From contig JACQXE010000020.1 in the NCBI GenBank assembly GCA_016208915.1, positions 1 to 43,671 on the forward strand: a DNA stretch of 43,671 nucleotides. The letters are read 5' to 3'. Source of the stretch: Nitrospirota bacterium. GTDB taxonomy: Bacteria; Nitrospirota; Thermodesulfovibrionia; Thermodesulfovibrionales; UBA1546. Shown here one piece after another: positions 31,947 through 40,800 of the stretch. The number at the start of each line of letters is the position of its first letter. The stretch's first letter is position 1. Under the pieces are notes generated by a model. The model was not told the origin of the DNA. It saw only the letters and a program-made list of their open reading frames with translations, and searched no databases. The translations under genes were made by a program, and so were the position numbers.

Positions 31947-31976
31947 TTGACAAAACGGACCGCATATTTCTATACT
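31947..31976 (+). promoter_or_regulatory. Sigma-70 promoter for the YeeE gene
   Basis: TTGACA (31947-31952) and TATACT (31971-31976) are spaced by 18 bp. Transcription would start near 31983, with TGGAGG before the ATG at 32009. This is the best consensus promoter in the window and separates YeeE from the upstream GT39-like gene. Confidence 0.7.
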
Positions 31977-32008
31977 ATTCCGAAATTTCTTTTCTGGAGG
32001 AAAATAGG

Positions 32009-33085
32009 ATGGAGGAAACTGCATTACAAAGTGTAACATTTGGGTATATCATCTCTGCATTGATATGTGGGGGACTGCTTGGCTTCATACTACAGCGCGG
32101 AAGATTCTGCATGAATACCGCTTTCAGGGATACGATATTCATTAAGGAGTTTACCCTGTTCCGAGGTTTTTTGATTGCCCTCGGCGTTATGATTGTAGGT
32201 TCCAATTTGCTGAATGACATGGGGATCATAGAATTGAAACCTCAGACCTTTTATCCTCTTGCGAATATTATCGGGGGGTTTCTTTTTGGTGTTGGTATGG
32301 TGCTCGCGAGTGGATGCGGAAGCGGTATCTATTTTAAAGCAGGCGAGGGACAGATTGCTGCAGGCATAGCAGTCATAGGATTTTTAATCGGCGCAGGAGC
32401 GACTTTTTATGGAGTCCTAAATCCTATTTATAATGCTCTAAGAAGTGTCAGACTCGAGATTGCAGGAAAACCGAATGCTACCTTGTGGGAGATCTTCGGA
32501 CAAGATATGACAGTGAAGTGGATAGTAATCGCTGTTGTAGCTGTCGCAATCTTTGTCTTTATTCTCAAAGACAAGCCATTTTCCTTGGGCAAACAGAAAG
32601 GTTTTTATTGGTCGGTATCAGGCTTGCTCATCGGTTTTACTGGTATACTGACTTTCTGGGCATCCCAGTACTGGGGTGGCGGGTTTGCAAGAGGCATGAA
32701 TTTCACAACCCCTTCAGCAGAGTTTATTTCCACTATTATAACTGGTAGCGCAAATTCAAGGTTTTTCCCAATGGCAGCTATTGGTCCTTTCAAAATAACA
32801 TGGGGTGTGCTTGCTATGATTAGTGTACCCTTGGGATCCTATATCAGTGCCAAGATCTTAAAAGAGTTCGCATGGAAGATCCCTTCTGCTCAGGAGCTTC
32901 TTATTGTTTTCCTTGGAAGCCTCCTCATGGGTTTTTCCGGCATTACTGCGGGAGGATGCAACATAGGGCAAGGACTGACTGGTGTTTCGACGCTTTCGAT
33001 CGGTAGCATCAGTGCGCTGATAGCAATGATACTCGGCAACTGGACAGCGGTCTATTTCAGATTTATTAAGCCGATGCAGGATTAA
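32009..33085 (+). CDS. YeeE/YedE-family sulfur transporter
   Basis: A 358-residue inner-membrane protein with about nine to ten helices of the YeeE/YedE (DUF395) family, known in characterised members to take up thiosulfate through a cysteine relay. The typical cysteines are visible in GRFCMNTAF (Cys34), ASGCGSGIYF (Cys103) and ITAGGCNIGQGLTG near the C-terminus. It has its own promoter upstream and an intrinsic terminator downstream. A degenerate TusA-like gene follows, which is the usual partner of YeeE, and DsrE/DsrH-like genes lie 2 kb upstream. Together they suggest a sulfur-import and relay set. Confidence 0.88.
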   Translation: MEETALQSVTFGYIISALICGGLLGFILQRGRFCMNTAFRDTIFIKEFTLFRGFLIALGVMIVGSNLLNDMGIIELKPQTFYPLANIIGGFLFGVGMVLASGCGSGIYFKAGEGQIAAGIAVIGFLIGAGATFYGVLNPIYNALRSVRLEIAGKPNATLWEIFGQDMTVKWIVIAVVAVAIFVFILKDKPFSLGKQKGFYWSVSGLLIGFTGILTFWASQYWGGGFARGMNFTTPSAEFISTIITGSANSRFFPMAAIGPFKITWGVLAMISVPLGSYISAKILKEFAWKIPSAQELLIVFLGSLLMGFSGITAGGCNIGQGLTGVSTLSIGSISALIAMILGNWTAVYFRFIKPMQD

Positions 33086-33105
33086 TGTCGTATCGATTGT
33101 CAATG

Positions 33106-33149
33106 ACGGCCTGAAGAAATTGAGCAATTTCTTCAGGCCGTTTGTTTTT
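33106..33149 (+). terminator. Intrinsic terminator after YeeE
   Basis: A perfect 16-bp stem ACGGCCTGAAGAAATT (33106-33121) and AATTTCTTCAGGCCGT (33126-33141) with loop GAGC is followed by TTTGTTTTT. It would end the YeeE transcript before the TusA-like gene, which then needs another promoter or read-through. Confidence 0.9.
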
Positions 33150-33197
33150 CATCCTTCGAGCTGGAAAAATACCCGAAGGTATTTGTAAACTATCAAT

Positions 33198-33428
33198 ATG
33201 ATTATTGACGCAAGGAAGAACAAAGATTCCCGTGAACTCTTTCGCACATTGAAAGATGTCTTCGTAAAGGAGATAGGGAATGAGGTTTTCATCGAAGTCT
33301 TAGTCGATACGAATGAAACCGCAAAAAAGGTAAAGGCATTTGCTTCAATGTCAGGATGTCAGGCAGTGGCAGAAGAGAAGGACGGATATTGTGTTGTACG
33401 AATAACAGGCAGACCTTGTTGTGTATAA
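33198..33428 (+). CDS. TusA-like protein lacking the active-site cysteine
   Basis: A 76-residue protein with the TusA/SirA fold pattern: MIIDARKNKD at the start, a helix, FIEVLVDTNETAKKVKAFASMSGCQ and YCVVRITG. In TusA, the segment after DAR reads GLSCPxP and the cysteine carries sulfur. Here it reads KNKDSR, so that cysteine is absent. Cysteines occur instead at 54, 65, 74 and 75, the last two as the terminal RPCCV. It may be a non-catalytic partner of YeeE or use the CC tail. The terminator upstream suggests separate expression. Confidence 0.7.
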   Translation: MIIDARKNKDSRELFRTLKDVFVKEIGNEVFIEVLVDTNETAKKVKAFASMSGCQAVAEEKDGYCVVRITGRPCCV

Positions 33429-33437
33429 GATATTTTT

Positions 33438-34841
33438 ATGAATAAGATAGCTGGCAATGGAAAAAACACAATAATTTTAGGCGGTGGCCTTACAGGTCTC
33501 TCAGCAGGATATGCCTTAACAAAAGCAGGGCAAAATGTCAGAGTCTATGAAGGAGATTCTTCGGTTGGCGGACTTTCAAAAACAATCGTAAAGGATGGTT
33601 TCAGGTTTGACCTTGGCGGACACAGGTTTTTCACCACGAATAAGGTGATAGAAAACTTTGTCGGCACCCTTATGAACGGGGAGTTAGTGTCTGTTCCCCG
33701 CAAAAGCAAAATATACATGCGCAGCAAATTCTTTGATTATCCGCTTACCCCTCTGAATGCAATATTCGGACTTGGAATACCTATGACCCTGAAAATAATG
33801 TCTGACTATGGGCTGGGAAAAGTCAAAAACCTGATAAACGAGAAAGTTGATATCTCCCTCGAGGATTGGGTGGTCAGAAATTTTGGGCGTAAGATGTTCA
33901 ATCTTTATTTTAGAGAATACAGCGAAAAGGTATGGGGCATTGAATGTAGCAGGATAAGTGCAGAGTGGGTTGAAAAACGCATAAGAGGACTTTCTTTATC
34001 AAAGGCAGTTAAAAATGCCTTTTTTAAATTCAGCGGCAGGGATATCCCTACACTCGCAGACAGGTTTTTATATCCGCAATTAGGCATAGGTAGGATTTCA
34101 GAGAGACTGCAGGAAGAGATCGAAAGATATAATAATGTTTTAACAGATACGCGCGTCGAGCGTGTTGACCATTCGGAAAACGAAATAACCAGTATAACCG
34201 TAAAGAACCATAGATATTCGGATATTGTCTATGGGAGCGAATTTGTTTCAAGCATACCATTGCCGAATCTTATAAGGTTATTGAGCCCTTCCCCGCCTGA
34301 CCATATTATTGATGTAGCTTCAAGACTGAAGTTCAGAGACCTCATTATAGTAGCTGTAATGATTAACAGGGAAAGGGTCACAGACCAGTCATGGATATAT
34401 ATCCCTGAGAAAAAAATACCTTTCGGCCGTATACATGAGCCTACTAACTGGAGTGCGGCGATGGCTCCCACAGGTAAGACGCTTATGGTCATGGAGTTTT
34501 TTAGTTTTAAGTATGATGAGACATGGAATAAGAGCGACGAAAAACTTTCTGAACTTACTGTAAAACATCTTCAGAGACTGGGATTCATTAATAAGAAAGA
34601 GGTGTTGGGCAGTCTTGTTGTGAGAGCGCCGAGGGCTTATCCTCTTTTTGAAGTGGGATATGAAAGTTATTGTAATGAGCTTTATAGCTATTTAAGCAGG
34701 TTTAGGAACCTTTATATAGCAGGAAGGGCAGGTATGTTTAAATACTATAATATGGATCATGCTATAGAGTCAGGACTGGGTGTAGCAGAAAAAATTTTAA
34801 AATCTGACAGCTATCACTTATCAGCCATCAGTCCAAAATGA
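33438..34841 (+). CDS. FAD-dependent UDP-galactopyranose mutase-like or amine oxidase-like flavoprotein
   Basis: A 467-residue flavoprotein. The FAD dinucleotide-binding motif is ILGGGLTGLSAGYAL (13-27), with EGDSSVGGLSKT and RFDLGGHRFFT following. The rest matches the protoporphyrinogen-oxidase/UGM-like group often found in polysaccharide and glycolipid clusters. The catalysed reaction cannot be assigned, with sugar-ring contraction and desaturation both possible. The last residues (SDSYHLSAISPK) are encoded by the short TATCA repeat. The stop overlaps the next start by 4 bp, so the radical SAM gene is coupled. Confidence 0.82.
   Translation: MNKIAGNGKNTIILGGGLTGLSAGYALTKAGQNVRVYEGDSSVGGLSKTIVKDGFRFDLGGHRFFTTNKVIENFVGTLMNGELVSVPRKSKIYMRSKFFDYPLTPLNAIFGLGIPMTLKIMSDYGLGKVKNLINEKVDISLEDWVVRNFGRKMFNLYFREYSEKVWGIECSRISAEWVEKRIRGLSLSKAVKNAFFKFSGRDIPTLADRFLYPQLGIGRISERLQEEIERYNNVLTDTRVERVDHSENEITSITVKNHRYSDIVYGSEFVSSIPLPNLIRLLSPSPPDHIIDVASRLKFRDLIIVAVMINRERVTDQSWIYIPEKKIPFGRIHEPTNWSAAMAPTGKTLMVMEFFSFKYDETWNKSDEKLSELTVKHLQRLGFINKKEVLGSLVVRAPRAYPLFEVGYESYCNELYSYLSRFRNLYIAGRAGMFKYYNMDHAIESGLGVAEKILKSDSYHLSAISPK
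34804..34834. repeat. Short TATCA-type repeat forming a gene's 3' end
   Basis: CTGACAGCTATCACTTATCAGCCATCAGTC repeats the words found at 1910-1935. It supplies the last codons of the flavoprotein and so extends its C-terminus with non-conserved residues. Confidence 0.4.
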
Positions 34842-36277
34842 GATGCGCATTAGTTATCCCTTCCTGGGCGCCTGAAGATATATTTTCCTCAAAAACAGCA
34901 AGCTCGCAGATAAACTACTGGCAGCCGCTCGGCACTCTCTATGTTGCTGCTGTGCTTCAGCATGCAGGGCATAATGTCAGGTTTTTAAATGGAGCGTTTA
35001 CGACACATGAAGAATTACTCACAGAGATTAAAAGATTCAGCCCTGAGTTTATCGGAATTTACTCAACGACATTTGGCTGGGATAAGGCAAAGAAAACAGC
35101 AGGTGATCTTAGAAAAATATTCGGAAAGCATGTTTTTATATGCGCAGGCGGGCCGTATCCGATTGCAGTGCAGGAGCATTGTCTGGAAGACGCTGGAAAA
35201 GATATTGATGCCATAGTTACAGGCGAGGGCGAGTTCACGGCTATCGAAATTATTGAAAGGATTCAGGCAGGAAAAAGCCTCGAAGGAGTGCTTGGTGTTA
35301 TTTTCAGAGACGGCGAACGTATTATAAAAAATCCTCCACGTCCGTTGATAAGTGATCTTGATTCATTGCCTTTCCCTGCGAGAGAATTTCTGGGAGATGC
35401 AAATCTATACATTCCTCCTCCGGCTACATACAAAAGGAAGCCTGTTGCTGTTCTGATAACATCGAGGGGCTGTAACAGGAGATGTATATATTGTTTCCAG
35501 ATAGATAAAGAGAGAAAAACAGGTATAAGATACCGTAGCGTTAAGAATGTATTGAAGGAGATAGAACACTGTATAAAACAGGGGTACAAAGAGATAAAGT
35601 TTATAGACGATACACTTGCTGCTGATTATGACAGGGCTATGCAGATAGCCGGGGAGATAAAGTCAAGAAGGCTTGATTTCACATGGTTTGCATCTGCCTG
35701 CGTTAATCAGGTAGATAAGCCTTTGCTTAAGGCATTTAAGGATGCAGGTTGTTGGGCCATACTATTTGGCGCTGAGAGCGGTGTGCAGAAGAACCTCAAC
35801 ACAATAAGAAAAGGGATAACGCTTGAGCAAACGAGAAATGCTGTTCGATGGGCAAAAGAAGTTGGGCTTCAGGTGAGCACACCGTTTCTGTTCGGTATCC
35901 CGGGAGAGACATTTGAAGATGGGCTTAAGACAATAGAGTTCGCAATAGAGATTAATCCTGACATAGCTAATTTTCATGCCATAACGCCGTTCCCTGGCAC
36001 ATACCTGTATGACAATCTTGAAAAATATGGTGTAATCTCTACCAAGCTGACTGATTTTACGTATCAAGGGGCAGCGTTTATTCCTTATACAATGACAAGG
36101 GATGAAATCTTAAAACTGCGCCAGATAGCATTCAAAAAATTTTACTCTCGGCCTTCTTTTATCATCAGAAAACTTTTTGAACTGAGAAGCCTGCATGACC
36201 TCAGAATAGCTGCCAGGAGCGCAAAAAGCCTGTTCTGGTTATGGGTAAAGAGCAAGATATTCACTTACTCTTCTTAG
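34838..36277 (+). CDS. B12-binding-domain radical SAM protein
   Basis: A 479-residue enzyme with an N-terminal cobalamin-binding-like domain (about 1-140: QPLGTLYVAAVLQHAGHNVRF, ICAGGPYP, TGEGE) and a radical SAM domain with CNRRCIYC (Cys212, Cys216, Cys219) and ESGVQKNLNTIRKG. This class often methylates or rearranges lipids, cofactors or sugars. The cobalamin ligand His motif is not obvious, so cobalamin use is not certain. Translationally coupled to the upstream flavoprotein (ATGA), so the two probably act on one glycolipid or lipid substrate. It ends convergently, overlapping the response-regulator stop. Confidence 0.87.
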   Translation: MRCALVIPSWAPEDIFSSKTASSQINYWQPLGTLYVAAVLQHAGHNVRFLNGAFTTHEELLTEIKRFSPEFIGIYSTTFGWDKAKKTAGDLRKIFGKHVFICAGGPYPIAVQEHCLEDAGKDIDAIVTGEGEFTAIEIIERIQAGKSLEGVLGVIFRDGERIIKNPPRPLISDLDSLPFPAREFLGDANLYIPPPATYKRKPVAVLITSRGCNRRCIYCFQIDKERKTGIRYRSVKNVLKEIEHCIKQGYKEIKFIDDTLAADYDRAMQIAGEIKSRRLDFTWFASACVNQVDKPLLKAFKDAGCWAILFGAESGVQKNLNTIRKGITLEQTRNAVRWAKEVGLQVSTPFLFGIPGETFEDGLKTIEFAIEINPDIANFHAITPFPGTYLYDNLEKYGVISTKLTDFTYQGAAFIPYTMTRDEILKLRQIAFKKFYSRPSFIIRKLFELRSLHDLRIAARSAKSLFWLWVKSKIFTYSS

Positions 36278-37023
36278 GTATCTATTTTAATGATAGTGTC
36301 TTCCTGGCTTTCTATTATATCTCCGGCCATGATGTCCTCTATATATTTTTTCAAGATCTCGGCTTCCCTATCTGCTAGCTCCTTAAATTCAATTGCCATT
36401 CCCGGAGAAACCTTTAATATATCTCCCAGAAGTCCTTTTATATAAATTACAGTGCCTTGTAATTTTATGGATTTGCCATCTTTTAGCGGTAAAACTATTT
36501 CGACTGTCGAGCCTACAGGGAATGGGTCCTTTTTCCTTAGATAGATGCCTCTTTCAGAAAGGCTTTCTGCATAAAGATTAATCTGTTTTTCATCGTAGAT
36601 TATGGCTACCTTGGCATTGAATGGAACCCTTAAATATTTTCTCTTCTTTCCTGTACCTGAGAAAAGGCACTCTTGCAGCGCGTCATGCAGCTTATCAATC
36701 TTTATAGGCTTTGTCAGATATTCTGCACATCCAAAACTCTTGCATTTTTCCATCATTTCCGTGCTTAAATCACCGGATACCATAACGACCGGGATATTCT
36801 GAATTTCTTTATCCTCTTTTATATGTCTCAAGACTGCTAAGCCGTCAAGTGTAGGCATCCTTATATCGAGCAGTATGAGATCAGGTTCAATGAGCTTAAG
36901 AAGTTTTAACACCTCCAAGCCGTTTTCAGCAGGTATTACAGTAAAGCCCATTCTTTTTAAGAGAATCCCTATATACATTAAAAATGTCTGGCTGTCATCA
37001 GCTATGAGTATTTTTTTTCTCAA
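36274..37023 (-). CDS. Response regulator with PilZ domain
   Basis: A 249-residue two-domain regulator. The CheY-like receiver (about 4-118) has Asp9-Asp10, phosphorylation site Asp53 (LLDIRMP) and Lys105 (LTKP). The C-terminal part (about 125-235) is a PilZ domain starting KRKYLRVPF, where the Arg residues bind cyclic-di-GMP in the family. The canonical RxxxR reads RKYLR, and the D/NxSxxG box is ESLSERG, somewhat altered. No histidine kinase is next to it. It links phosphorylation to cyclic-di-GMP, as does the HD-GYP protein at 8733. Its stop overlaps the radical SAM stop by 4 bp. Confidence 0.85.
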   Translation of the reverse strand: MRKKILIADDSQTFLMYIGILLKRMGFTVIPAENGLEVLKLLKLIEPDLILLDIRMPTLDGLAVLRHIKEDKEIQNIPVVMVSGDLSTEMMEKCKSFGCAEYLTKPIKIDKLHDALQECLFSGTGKKRKYLRVPFNAKVAIIYDEKQINLYAESLSERGIYLRKKDPFPVGSTVEIVLPLKDGKSIKLQGTVIYIKGLLGDILKVSPGMAIEFKELADREAEILKKYIEDIMAGDIIESQEDTIIKIDT

Positions 37024-37069
37024 TTTGCCCCTCCTTCCGGTTAGTAGGTTAATATATGCCGGTAAATAA

Positions 37070-38152
37070 TTAAAGCTGTATGTATTCTTTGTAAAGATTA
37101 GGAAATAGTCTTACATTAAATAATATATTAGTCATAAAATAACATTCATGTGTACAAAAGCATTTTTTATCCTGTATAAAATCCTTAATCTCTTGGGCTT
37201 TTTTTGAACGTATTATCCTGCTGATATCATACCCGTGATCTCTTAGATTGCCGAGGCTTTTAGTAAGGAGCTCGCATGGATATACATCGCCTTTTTCCGT
37301 AAGCACAAGATTAAGTCTTCCTGCATAGCAGGGTATAATGCGTTTTTGTTCAAGCATGGTCTGATATATGAGACGGCGCTGTAATATATCCTGTGCAGCC
37401 TTAAGACGGGCGCCCTTGAAGCGATAGATATTTGATGCCCTGGTTTTCAGGTTTTTTTCGAGTCTTTCTATTGCATGAAAATATTTTTTGTGGTCAATTT
37501 TTTTGTATTTTTCATCTGAAAGATTTCCACGTATCAGTGAAATTGTGTGTGTCTTTATATGTCGAAGATTGTTTACAAAATCTATTATCCTGTCCATATC
37601 ATCCTGATTTTCAGAGCAGAAGACCGTATTTATCCCAAGTTCAAAATTGGGGTATCTTTCAAGCAGTTCTCCGAGCATATAATGTGTCTGCATGGTTTTG
37701 CTGAAACTGTCTGGTGTGTTGCGCAGGAAGTCGTGCTTCTCATTCAGACCATCGATAGAAAGCTTCACTGCAATTATACTTTTTGTACAGTGCCTAAGTA
37801 TTTCCTCAGTCATTTTTGCGATTAGTTCTGGCAAAAGACCATTCGTAGGATAAAGCATAATTGCCGGCCTGTTATTTTTGTAAAAAACCCTGCTTATCTC
37901 AACGAGGTCTTCTCTTAAATAGATTTCACCGCCTGAAAAGGCAAGCCATAGGAGATTTCTCATCGACCCAGAAATCTTACTGATCTCATCAAGTGATAGT
38001 TCTTCTGAGGGATTTTCTACGTTACCGGTACTCCTGAGATAAAAGCAAAAAGGGCATCTCGAGTTGCATCTCTGTGTTAGGAAAAAAGTGAGATGTATGG
38101 GCTTGTTTTTATTCAGGATAGAGCCTATGTGACGGAAGGGTGAGTACATCAT
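37070..38152 (-). CDS. Radical SAM/SPASM-domain protein
   Basis: A 360-residue radical SAM enzyme with CNSRCPFC (Cys29, Cys33, Cys36), FSGGE in the SAM-binding strand, and a C-terminal Cys-rich region (CYAGRLN, VYPCELL, KKCFCTHEC) typical of a SPASM auxiliary cluster. SPASM enzymes modify peptides, sugars or alcohols. The start overlaps the GT2 stop (ATGA), so it is coupled to a glycosyltransferase and more likely acts on a glycan or lipid. A maturase role for the micro-gene at 10160 is possible but only speculative. Confidence 0.85.
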   Translation of the reverse strand: MMYSPFRHIGSILNKNKPIHLTFFLTQRCNSRCPFCFYLRSTGNVENPSEELSLDEISKISGSMRNLLWLAFSGGEIYLREDLVEISRVFYKNNRPAIMLYPTNGLLPELIAKMTEEILRHCTKSIIAVKLSIDGLNEKHDFLRNTPDSFSKTMQTHYMLGELLERYPNFELGINTVFCSENQDDMDRIIDFVNNLRHIKTHTISLIRGNLSDEKYKKIDHKKYFHAIERLEKNLKTRASNIYRFKGARLKAAQDILQRRLIYQTMLEQKRIIPCYAGRLNLVLTEKGDVYPCELLTKSLGNLRDHGYDISRIIRSKKAQEIKDFIQDKKCFCTHECYFMTNILFNVRLFPNLYKEYIQL

Positions 38153-39129
38153 TTGAAGTTATATAGATATCTCACGATTCCATAAAGAGAACCGGTCCCT
38201 ACTGATAGAGGATAAAGCATTGTGTAATAAAGTGCCGCAGATAAACCAAAGGCTAATCCTTTTGCTTTGTAGAATGCAGTTAGCAATCTCCTGTTAATGT
38301 AAAGGTTAAAGGTAATGACCGGCAAGATTGCGATTAAAAGGATATTAATCTTTAAAAAAGCATAGAGTAATAGAAAAAACACAATAAAAAAATACGATAC
38401 TACATTTATCTTGAGTTCTGCTGATGCTGTGCCTGAATCCGCTAAAAGGTCTTTGTTTTTTAAGGAATATATTGTCCAGTACATAGACTTTCTAAAGGCA
38501 TTTTTTAATGATTTAATCAATGTAAAATTGAATATGTGCTGCACTGATATTTCAGGTATAGTTTTAAGTCTGTAACCGAGTTTTTTTAGTCTATGGCTGA
38601 ATTCTATATCCTCGAGTATGGGCAGAAAATCCTCTGAAAACCCTCCAGCCTTTTTGAATATATCAGGAGCAACAGCCATAGCATGGGTTGCTATGTAATC
38701 AGGCTCATCACATTTTGTCTCGAAATAGTTTATAAATATGGACTGAAAGGTGCTGAAGAAATCATTATTATACGGGAGCAGAGTGTATGTACCGCCAGTG
38801 ATTATATCCTCAGCCCTGTCGAATGCCTTGTTTACCAATTCGAGTGTATTTTCCTGAAGGATGCAGTCAGCATCTATAAAAAAGAGTATCTCGCCACTGC
38901 TGTTCTCTGCGCCTGTATTTCTTGCCCGGGATGCACCGTAATGCCTGTCAAGCCGGATAAATCTGCAAGGAAATTTTCCTATGATATCTGCTGAATTGTC
39001 AGTTGAGCAGTCGTCAACCACTACTATCTCAAAGTTTTCATATCTCGATGAGAATGCTGTTTCAATGCATTTTCCTATAGTAGACGCGCTGTTGTAATTG
39101 GGAATAATAACCGAGATGCGCCTATTCAT
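38149..39129 (-). CDS. Family 2 glycosyltransferase with C-terminal membrane helices
   Basis: A GT2 enzyme of 326 residues (333 if started at ATG 39150). The GT-A domain starts ISVIIPNYNSASTIG, has VVVDDCSTDNS, a DxD-like FFIDADC and the acceptor/catalytic EDIEFSHRLKKLGYR. Two to three C-terminal helices (VVSYFFIVFFLLLYAFL and LLIAILPVITFNLY) anchor it in the inner membrane. I prefer ATG 39129 because an AGAAGAA lies upstream and it overlaps the nitrilase stop by 8 bp rather than 29. Probable role: transfer of a sugar to a polyprenyl-linked intermediate. Confidence 0.82.
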   Translation of the reverse strand: MNRRISVIIPNYNSASTIGKCIETAFSSRYENFEIVVVDDCSTDNSADIIGKFPCRFIRLDRHYGASRARNTGAENSSGEILFFIDADCILQENTLELVNKAFDRAEDIITGGTYTLLPYNNDFFSTFQSIFINYFETKCDEPDYIATHAMAVAPDIFKKAGGFSEDFLPILEDIEFSHRLKKLGYRLKTIPEISVQHIFNFTLIKSLKNAFRKSMYWTIYSLKNKDLLADSGTASAELKINVVSYFFIVFFLLLYAFLKINILLIAILPVITFNLYINRRLLTAFYKAKGLAFGLSAALYYTMLYPLSVGTGSLYGIVRYLYNFK

Positions 39130-39910
39130 AAAATTCTTTTCTTCTATCATTAAATATGTTATTGAACCGGTTCAGAGATTTATCTTTTGCCTTATCTGTA
39201 TCGATTTCTGCTGTAAATATTTCTTCTGTATCGATTTCTGCCTTGTGCAGTATCTCGCCCTTGTGAGATGTTATTTGGCTTTTCCCTATGAATGTAAGTC
39301 TTTCTTTATTTCCTCTCTGCTCAAAGCCTGTCCTGTTTGCAGTAATAGCAAAAACTCTGTTTTCCAGACACCTCGTAACCATGGCATCAGGACAGTATGG
39401 TAGAACAAGGTTCGATGGATGGGCAATAACATCAGCTCCTCTTAATGCGAGCGTCCTTGCAGATTCCGGAAAGAACCAGTCAAAACATATCATTATCCCA
39501 ATATTTCCTACAGGCGTCTGCCATACCTTAAAGCCAGTATCTCCCTGAGAAAACCAGAGTTTTTCTTCATAGAAAAGATGTGTCTTTCTGTAAACACCTA
39601 TAAAGCCGTCTGGTCCGGTCAGGATTGCAGAATTGTATATAGTGCCATCGCTGTTTTCTGCTATGCCTGCAACAATGTGTATGCCTTTATCCATAGCAAG
39701 TTTTTCGAGAGTTTTCGCAGTGTAACCTGAGGGAATTGTTTCAGAGAGTTCAGAGACTTCCTCCTTTGAGATAAACTGGTAACCTGTATTGAAAAGCTCT
39801 GGCAGCACAATGAGATCAGCATCAACAGAAGCGATTGTATCAACAGCTTTTTGTACATTATGTTTTATCTCGCCGAATTTGGGAGCAAACTGATAAAAAC
39901 CTATTTTCAT
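39122..39910 (-). CDS. Nitrilase-superfamily carbon-nitrogen hydrolase
   Basis: A 262-residue amidase-type enzyme with the full Glu-Lys-Cys triad: Glu38 (LPELF), Lys109 (YRKTHLF) and Cys142 (MICFDWFFPE). It hydrolyses an amide or nitrile. The branch is not the Nit1 or omega-amidase type by obvious motif, so the substrate is unknown. The C-terminus contains a 30-bp direct repeat (CTGTATCGATTTCTGC at 39196 and 39226) that duplicates AEIDT. It overlaps the GT2 gene. Confidence 0.88.
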   Translation of the reverse strand: MKIGFYQFAPKFGEIKHNVQKAVDTIASVDADLIVLPELFNTGYQFISKEEVSELSETIPSGYTAKTLEKLAMDKGIHIVAGIAENSDGTIYNSAILTGPDGFIGVYRKTHLFYEEKLWFSQGDTGFKVWQTPVGNIGIMICFDWFFPESARTLALRGADVIAHPSNLVLPYCPDAMVTRCLENRVFAITANRTGFEQRGNKERLTFIGKSQITSHKGEILHKAEIDTEEIFTAEIDTDKAKDKSLNRFNNIFNDRRKEFYE

Positions 39911-39927
39911 AAAATTAATTTTGAAAG

Positions 39928-39963
39928 CTGGGGTGTAGTATCCGAGCGGATATTATTCCCCAG
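39928..39963. repeat. Stem-loop, possible minimal form of the structured repeat
   Basis: CTGGGGTGTAGTATCCG pairs with CGGATATTATTCCCCAG with one T-T mismatch and two G-U pairs on the plus strand. The tip contains GAGCGGAT, the opening word of the full elements' core. It lies between dapB and the nitrilase gene. Confidence 0.4.
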
Positions 39964-39974
39964 TTTCTAATTCA

Positions 39975-40778
39975 TTATTTTAATCCCAGCACATCCTGCA
40001 TATCATAAAGGCCTGCAGATTTACCTGAGATCCAGATGGCTGCCTTTAAGGCGCCTCTTGCAAATGTATCCCTGCTTGATGCCTTATGGGTTATCTCTAT
40101 TCTTTCGCCAAGCCCCCCGAATATAACAGTGTGTTCTCCAACAATGTCTCCTGCGCGCACAGTCTGTATGCCTATCTCCTTTTTTGTCCTTTCGCCTATT
40201 ATTCCTTTTCTTGCATACACAGCAACATCATCAAGATTTCTGTTTACTGCATCTGCTATAACCTGGGCCATCTTTAAGGCAGTTCCGCTCGGAGCATCCT
40301 TCTTTAACCTATGATGTGCCTCAATTATCTCTATGTCATATTCATCGCCTAAGACCCTTGCCACATCCTTTAACACCTTTAAAAGCAGGTTTACGCCTGT
40401 GCTCATGTTGGAGGCTATGACACATGGTATTTTTTTTGTCAGCGGCTCTATTTCTTTTAAATCGTCTTTGGATAATCCGGTTGTACCTATGACCATTGCC
40501 TTTCCTTTTTCTGATGCAATTTTTATATTCTCTTTAGTCGATTCTGGTGTAGTGAAATCTATTACCACATCTGCATTATCAATTATAGCCTCGAGATTGT
40601 CAGCGAGTTTGAGCCCTATCTCACCTGCGCCAATTATGCTTCCGATATCTTTTCCAATAGAAGGGTGTCCCTTTTTTTCGAATGCGCCTATAAGTTTTAT
40701 TTCAGGATATTCTTTTGAGAGTGCTGTTATCCTGCTTCCCATCCTTCCTGCTGCGCCTGCAACTGCTATCCTAACCAT
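39975..40778 (-). CDS. dapB: 4-hydroxy-tetrahydrodipicolinate reductase
   Basis: DapB reduces 4-hydroxy-tetrahydrodipicolinate with NAD(P)H in the lysine and diaminopimelate pathway. It is 267 residues, the family length. The nucleotide-binding GAAGRMG (8-14) and the substrate-binding EAHHRLKKDAPSGT segment with its catalytic His-His and Lys are intact, and VAVYARKGIIGERTKKEIG follows the usual layout. GGAGGG precedes the ATG. No other dap genes are adjacent. Structured repeat copy 3 lies immediately upstream of its start. Confidence 0.96.
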   Translation of the reverse strand: MVRIAVAGAAGRMGSRITALSKEYPEIKLIGAFEKKGHPSIGKDIGSIIGAGEIGLKLADNLEAIIDNADVVIDFTTPESTKENIKIASEKGKAMVIGTTGLSKDDLKEIEPLTKKIPCVIASNMSTGVNLLLKVLKDVARVLGDEYDIEIIEAHHRLKKDAPSGTALKMAQVIADAVNRNLDDVAVYARKGIIGERTKKEIGIQTVRAGDIVGEHTVIFGGLGERIEITHKASSRDTFARGALKAAIWISGKSAGLYDMQDVLGLK

Positions 40779-40800
40779 AAACCCTCCTTCGTTCCAAAAA

